NCBI GenBank assembly: GCA_946480925.1
Contig: CAMLLU010000049.1
Coordinates: 1 to 41,508 of the forward strand
DNA length: 41,508 nt
Direction: 5' to 3'
DNA from: an uncultured Rivibacter sp.
Lineage (GTDB): Bacteria; Pseudomonadota; Gammaproteobacteria; Burkholderiales; Burkholderiaceae
Part shown: in pieces, positions 38,136-41,508 of the stretch
Numbering within the stretch: the stretch's first letter is position 1
How the letters are laid out: the number at the start of each line of letters is the position of its first letter
Program-made: the position numbers and the translations under genes
Notes under the pieces: model-generated
The model's input: the letters and a program-made list of their open reading frames with translations, nothing else
Told to the model about the DNA's origin: nothing
The model's database searches: none

Positions 38136-38342
38136 TCATGCCTGCAGCGGCACCGGCGTGTAGCCCGCCTCGCGAATGGCGTCGGCCAGCTCCTGTGCTC
38201 CGGCGGAGGCGGGCTCCACTTGCACGCGGTGCGCGGCCAGGTCGATCTGCACACGGGCGTCCTTGTCCACGTCCTTCAGTGCCTTGGTGATGGTGCTCGC
38301 GCAGTGGCCGCACGACATGTCGTTGACTTCGAAGGCAATCAT
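38136..38342 (-). CDS. copZ: Copper chaperone, heavy-metal-associated (HMA) domain, CopZ-like
   Basis: A 68-residue HMA-domain protein, a ferredoxin-like fold that carries Cu(I) in the cytoplasm and delivers it to CopA. The metal site is MSCGHC (Cys11 and Cys14), with a helix [11 protein letters not shown] after it and the family's C-terminal EAGYTPV. ATG 38342 has GGAGAAG upstream. It is divergent from copA, and the 174-bp gap carries a CueR-type operator facing each gene. The copper-responsive role is inferred from this context and the motif. Confidence 0.93.
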   Translation of the reverse strand: MIAFEVNDMSCGHCASTITKALKDVDKDARVQIDLAAHRVQVEPASAGAQELADAIREAGYTPVPLQA

Positions 38343-38374
38343 TGCTTCTCCAGGCTGGGGTTGTTGGTTAGCAT

Positions 38375-38405
38375 ACTGTCGACGTTTCCACTGTGGGAAG
38401 GTCAA
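38375..38405 (-). promoter_or_regulatory. CueR-type copper-responsive promoter of the chaperone gene
   Basis: On the minus strand: TTGACC (complement of 38400-38405), a 19-bp spacer and a weak -10 GACAGT (complement of 38375-38380), with an operator-like dyad at 38382-38402. Its halves are ACCTTCC and GAAACGT around 7 bases; eight of ten base pairs match across the centre, and the left half equals the CueR consensus. The long spacer is the mark of MerR-family promoters. Confidence 0.65.
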
Positions 38406-38457
38406 GGCCGGCAAACCAGAAAACAGCACTGCGGGGGTGGAAATTGCAAAAAGCACC

Positions 38458-38488
38458 TTGACCTTGCCAACGTTGGAAGCTCGATGAT
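38458..38488 (+). promoter_or_regulatory. CueR-type copper-responsive promoter of copA
   Basis: TTGACC (38458-38463), a 19-bp spacer and GATGAT (38483-38488) enclose a CueR box at 38461-38481 with halves ACCTTGC and GGAAGCT, each one base off the ACCTTCC/GGAAGGT consensus. The -10 covers the ATGs at 38484 and 38487, so these cannot be the copA start; the GTG at 38517 with GAGGAA (38505-38510) is. Confidence 0.75.
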
Positions 38489-38516
38489 GCAGGCATCGCC
38501 TCCTGAGGAACCCACC

Positions 38517-40967
38517 GTGAGCACACACGCCCCCGTGATCTCGAACCCCCATGGCATCCGGCTGCAGGTGACCGGCATGACCTGTGCGTCGTGCGTCATG
38601 CGCGTCGAAAAAACGCTGAAGGCCGTGCCCGGCGTGGAATCGGCCACCGTGAACCTGGCCACCGAGGAAGCGTCGGTCAGCACCGCTGCGGGCGTGGACG
38701 CTGCGGCTCTGGCTACCGCCGTGCGCAAGGCCGGCTACGACGTGGCGGCCGAAGACACTACGCTGCAGATCGAAGGCATGACCTGCGCCTCCTGCGTGGG
38801 CCGTGTGGAAAAGGCGCTGAAGCGGGTGCCCGGCGTGCTGTCGGCCACGGTGAACCTCGCCACCGAGACCGCCACGGTGCGGGCGCTGTCCACCGTGCCG
38901 GCGTCGGCGCTGAAGGCCGCCATCGAAAAGGCCGGCTATGCCGTGAAAGAGTCCCGTGAGGCACAAGCCGCCGTGAAGCGGTCGCTGCCCGACTGGTGGC
39001 CCGTGGCCGTGAGCACGGCGCTCACGCTGCCGCTCGTGCTGCCCATGCTGCTGCAGCTGTTCGGTGTGGAGTGGGTGCTGCCGGGCTGGTGGCAGCTCGC
39101 ATTGGCGACGCCGGTGCAGTTCTGGCTGGGCTGGCGCTTCTACCGGGCCGGCTGGAAGGCCGTGCTGGCCAAGACGGGCAACATGGACCTGCTGGTCTCG
39201 CTGGGCACCTCGGCCGCGTACGGGCTCTCCGTCTACCTGCTCTACCAGCATGCCGACCACGGCATGCCGCACCTCTATTTCGAGGCGTCCGCAGCGGTCA
39301 TCACCCTCGTGCTGCTGGGCAAGTGGCTCGAAGGGCGCGCCAAGCGCCAGACGGCCGATGCGATTCGCGCCCTCAATGCACTACGGCCCACGACGGCGCG
39401 CGTGCGGCGCGATGGCGCTGAACTCGACGTGCCCGTCGAGCAAGTGGCCCTGGGCGACCTGGTGGTGGTGCGCCCCGGCGACCGCGTGGCCGTGGACGGC
39501 GAGGTGGTCGAAGGCCGCAGCCACATCGACGAATCGCTCATCACCGGCGAAAGCCTGCCAGTGGCCAAGGGCGTGGGCGACCAGGTGACCGGCGGCTCCA
39601 TCAACGCAGAAGGCGCGCTGCTCGTGCGCACCACGGCCATCGGCGCCGAGACCACGCTGGCGCGCATCATCCGCCTGGTCGAATCGGCGCAGGCCGCCAA
39701 GGCGCCCATCCAGCGCATCGTCGACCGCGTGAGCGCGGTGTTCGTGCCGGTGGTGCTGGGCATTGCACTCGTCACGCTGCTGGGCTGGGGCGTTGCCTCC
39801 GGCGACTGGGAGCAGGGGCTCATCAACGCGGTGGCCGTGCTGGTGATCGCCTGCCCGTGTGCGCTGGGCCTGGCCACGCCCACGGCCATCATGGTGGGCA
39901 CCGGTGTGGCGGCCCGCCACGGCATCCTCATCAAGGACGCTGAAGCCCTGGAAGTGGCGCATGCCGTCACCGTGGTGGCCTTCGACAAGACCGGCACGCT
40001 CACCGAAGGCAAGCCCTCGCTGGTGGCCGTTGAAGCCGCGCCCGGCGTCGAGCGCTCGCAGGTGCTGAGCCTCGCCGCCGCGCTGCAGAAGGCGAGCAGC
40101 CACCCGCTCGCGCTGGCCGTGCTCGACAAGGCGCGGGCCGAAAGGGCAGAGATGCCCGAGGCGCAAGACGCGAAGGCCTTGCCGGGCCGCGGTGTCGAAG
40201 GCACGGTGCGTGGCGACGTGCTGGCGCTGGGCAGCACGCGGCTGTTGCGCGAGCTGGGCCTGAAGCCGGGCGTTCTGTCTGCCGAGGCCGAGCGGCTGCA
40301 GCAGCAGGGCAAGACGCTCTCGTGGCTGGTGCGCAAGAACGGCCATGGCGCCGAGCTGCTGGGCCTGCTCGCGTTCGGCGACACCCTCAAGGCCTCGGCG
40401 CGCCAGGCGGTGAGCCGCCTGCACGATCTCGGCATCAAGACCGTGATGCTCACGGGTGACAACCACGGTGCCGCAAAAGCGGTGGCGCAGGAGCTCGGCA
40501 TCACCGACGTGCGTGCCGAGGTGCTGCCGGGCGACAAGGCCGCGGTGGTGCAGCAGCTCAAGCAATCCGGCGCCGTGGTGGCCTTCGTGGGCGATGGTCT
40601 CAACGACGGGCCGGCGCTCGCCGCTGCCTCGGTGGGCTTCGCAATGGCCGGCGGTGCCGATGTGGCCACCGAGACGGCCGGCGTTACGCTGATGCGTGGT
40701 GATCCGCGGCTGGTGGCTGATTCGCTCGACGTGTCCCGCCGCACCTACTCGAAGATCAAGCAGGGCCTGTTCTGGGCATTCGCCTACAACGTGCTCGGCA
40801 TTCCGCTGGCCGCGCTGGGCTTGCTGAACCCGGTGATCGCGGGCGCCGCGATGGCCTTCAGCAGCGTGAGCGTCGTGACCAACGCCTTGACGCTGCGGCG
40901 CTGGCGCGGCGCTGCCGACACGCAGGCCGGTACTGCACGAGCCGTGCAACCGCAACATGCGGCCTGA
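38517..40967 (+). CDS. copA: Copper-exporting P1B-type ATPase CopA
   Basis: An 816-residue P-type ATPase that pumps Cu(I) out of the cytoplasm. Two N-terminal HMA domains each carry GMTCASC (Cys23/Cys26, and a second near residue 90). Eight membrane helices are expected; the transport motif is CPC (Cys446-Pro-Cys448 in [14 protein letters not shown]). Asp490 in [10 protein letters not shown] is the phosphorylated residue, with TGES (actuator), SSHPLAL and [10 protein letters not shown] also present. GTG 38517 is chosen: it has GAGGAA 6 bases upstream, and the ATGs before it fall in the -10 of the promoter. The regulator gene follows after 13 bases. Complete with no missing key residue. Confidence 0.96.
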   Translation: MSTHAPVISNPHGIRLQVTGMTCASCVMRVEKTLKAVPGVESATVNLATEEASVSTAAGVDAAALATAVRKAGYDVAAEDTTLQIEGMTCASCVGRVEKALKRVPGVLSATVNLATETATVRALSTVPASALKAAIEKAGYAVKESREAQAAVKRSLPDWWPVAVSTALTLPLVLPMLLQLFGVEWVLPGWWQLALATPVQFWLGWRFYRAGWKAVLAKTGNMDLLVSLGTSAAYGLSVYLLYQHADHGMPHLYFEASAAVITLVLLGKWLEGRAKRQTADAIRALNALRPTTARVRRDGAELDVPVEQVALGDLVVVRPGDRVAVDGEVVEGRSHIDESLITGESLPVAKGVGDQVTGGSINAEGALLVRTTAIGAETTLARIIRLVESAQAAKAPIQRIVDRVSAVFVPVVLGIALVTLLGWGVASGDWEQGLINAVAVLVIACPCALGLATPTAIMVGTGVAARHGILIKDAEALEVAHAVTVVAFDKTGTLTEGKPSLVAVEAAPGVERSQVLSLAAALQKASSHPLALAVLDKARAERAEMPEAQDAKALPGRGVEGTVRGDVLALGSTRLLRELGLKPGVLSAEAERLQQQGKTLSWLVRKNGHGAELLGLLAFGDTLKASARQAVSRLHDLGIKTVMLTGDNHGAAKAVAQELGITDVRAEVLPGDKAAVVQQLKQSGAVVAFVGDGLNDGPALAAASVGFAMAGGADVATETAGVTLMRGDPRLVADSLDVSRRTYSKIKQGLFWAFAYNVLGIPLAALGLLNPVIAGAAMAFSSVSVVTNALTLRRWRGAADTQAGTARAVQPQHAA

Positions 40968-40980
40968 AGAGGACACCACG

Positions 40981-41457
40981 ATGAGCACCTTCATGAACAT
41001 CGGTGAAGCCGCCAAGGCCTCCGGCGTGTCGGCCAAGATGATCCGCCACTACGAAAGCGTGGGGTTGTTCCCGGAGGCCACCCGCACCGACTCGGGCTAC
41101 CGGCAATACGGCGACAAGGAGATCAGCACGCTGCGCTTCATCCGCCAGTCGCGCGACCTCGGTTTTTCGATCGAGCAGATCCGCGAGCTGCTGGGCCTGT
41201 GGCAGAACCGCAGGCGCCCGAGCCGCCAGGTCAAGGCGTTGGCCCAGGCGCACATCGAGGAGCTCGACGCCAAGCTCAAGGAGCTGCAGGCGATGAAGGC
41301 CACGCTCGAGCACCTGGTGCATTGCTGCCAGGGCGACGACCGGCCGGACTGCCCCATCCTCGAGACGCTGGAGTCCAAGACCGGTGTGCTTGGCGGGCCC
41401 AACGGCCATGTGCATGCGCTGTCAGGGTTGCGGCCGGGCAAGGCTGCCCGGCGCTAG
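40981..41457 (+). CDS. cueR: Copper-responsive MerR-family regulator CueR
   Basis: A 158-residue MerR-family activator. The winged helix is MNIGEAAKASGVSAKMIRHY with YESVGLFPEATRTDSGYRQY, followed by the long dimer helix and the metal loop Cys116-QGDDRPD-Cys124 in HCCQGDDRPDCPILETL, the Cu(I) spacing of CueR. An extra Cys115 precedes the first ligand, and the tail has GHVHAL. ATG 40981 has AAGAGGA 7 bases upstream. It lies 13 bases after copA, so it is made from the promoter it controls and would also act on the chaperone promoter, since both carry a matching dyad. Silver or gold response cannot be ruled out from sequence. Confidence 0.93.
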   Translation: MSTFMNIGEAAKASGVSAKMIRHYESVGLFPEATRTDSGYRQYGDKEISTLRFIRQSRDLGFSIEQIRELLGLWQNRRRPSRQVKALAQAHIEELDAKLKELQAMKATLEHLVHCCQGDDRPDCPILETLESKTGVLGGPNGHVHALSGLRPGKAARR

Positions 41458-41508
41458 TGTCGTGAGTTAGAAGTTCGCAAACAAAACCGTTCGATGCTCG
41501 CGAGGATG

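Noticed and set aside
38484..38516. ATG starts at 38484 and 38487 for copA
   Set aside because: They lie within the predicted -10 element of the CueR promoter; GTG 38517 has a proper Shine-Dalgarno.

Overview
The window is GC-rich DNA with tightly packed genes, short intergenic gaps and strong codon bias. It holds a betaproteobacterial-type minor-pilin/pilY1 operon, a DUF1631 gene, a two-domain DsbD and a CueR/CopA copper module. Together these suggest a Burkholderiales bacterium of the Rubrivivax/Leptothrix/Rhizobacter-like group. That placement is inference; there is no rRNA in the window. A pectate lyase and an Svx/AvrXca-like protein at the left edge suggest contact with plants or plant debris. 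No rRNA, tRNA or CRISPR array was seen, no complete mobile element, and no gene-free stretch above 300 bases (longest: 24478-24763 and 31396-31654).

Layout. 1-6051 (+): 3' part of a pectate lyase with a Thr-Pro linker encoded by a perfect 6-bp tandem repeat, an Svx-like lipoprotein with an HExxH motif, dsbD, and a JmjC/cupin-like oxygenase. 6081-6863 (-): a stand-alone winged-helix protein and a small unknown protein, behind an AT-rich promoter with a perfect 14-bp palindrome. 7052-10718 (+): NarL-type response regulator and a beta-propeller sensor kinase, overlapping. 10865-13809 (+): a second signalling set of single-domain receiver, receiver-histidine kinase, HD-GYP protein and an unknown protein. 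13996-22131 (+): type IV pilus minor-pilin operon (pilE-like, fimT, pilV, pilW, pilX, pilY1) ending in a TonB-like protein. 22156-27079: two divergent paralogous winged-helix/TolB-like/TPR regulators sharing a 286-bp control region. 27224-28921 (+): DUF1631 protein. 28958-31395 (-): orphan periplasmic binding protein and two small membrane proteins. 31655-34582 (+): a tiny periplasmic protein that looks like a collapsed sugar-binding protein, then a Cache-HAMP-PAS hybrid kinase with a degenerate receiver. 34595-36961 (-): a trypsin-like protease fused to a DNA/RNA non-specific endonuclease. 37094-38059 (-): GAF-GGDEF diguanylate cyclase. 38136-41457: divergent copper module (copZ-like chaperone, copA, cueR) with a CueR-type operator in each promoter.

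How the parts work together. The region is dominated by environmental sensing (three histidine kinases, three receiver-containing proteins besides the hybrid's own receiver, HD-GYP and GGDEF proteins for c-di-GMP) beside surface functions that c-di-GMP commonly controls (type IV pili). The copper module is self-contained: CueR made from the copA operon should act on both operator-bearing promoters. The most unusual genes are the single-chain protease-nuclease at 34595-36961 and the truncated binding protein coupled to the Cache kinase at 31655-34582.
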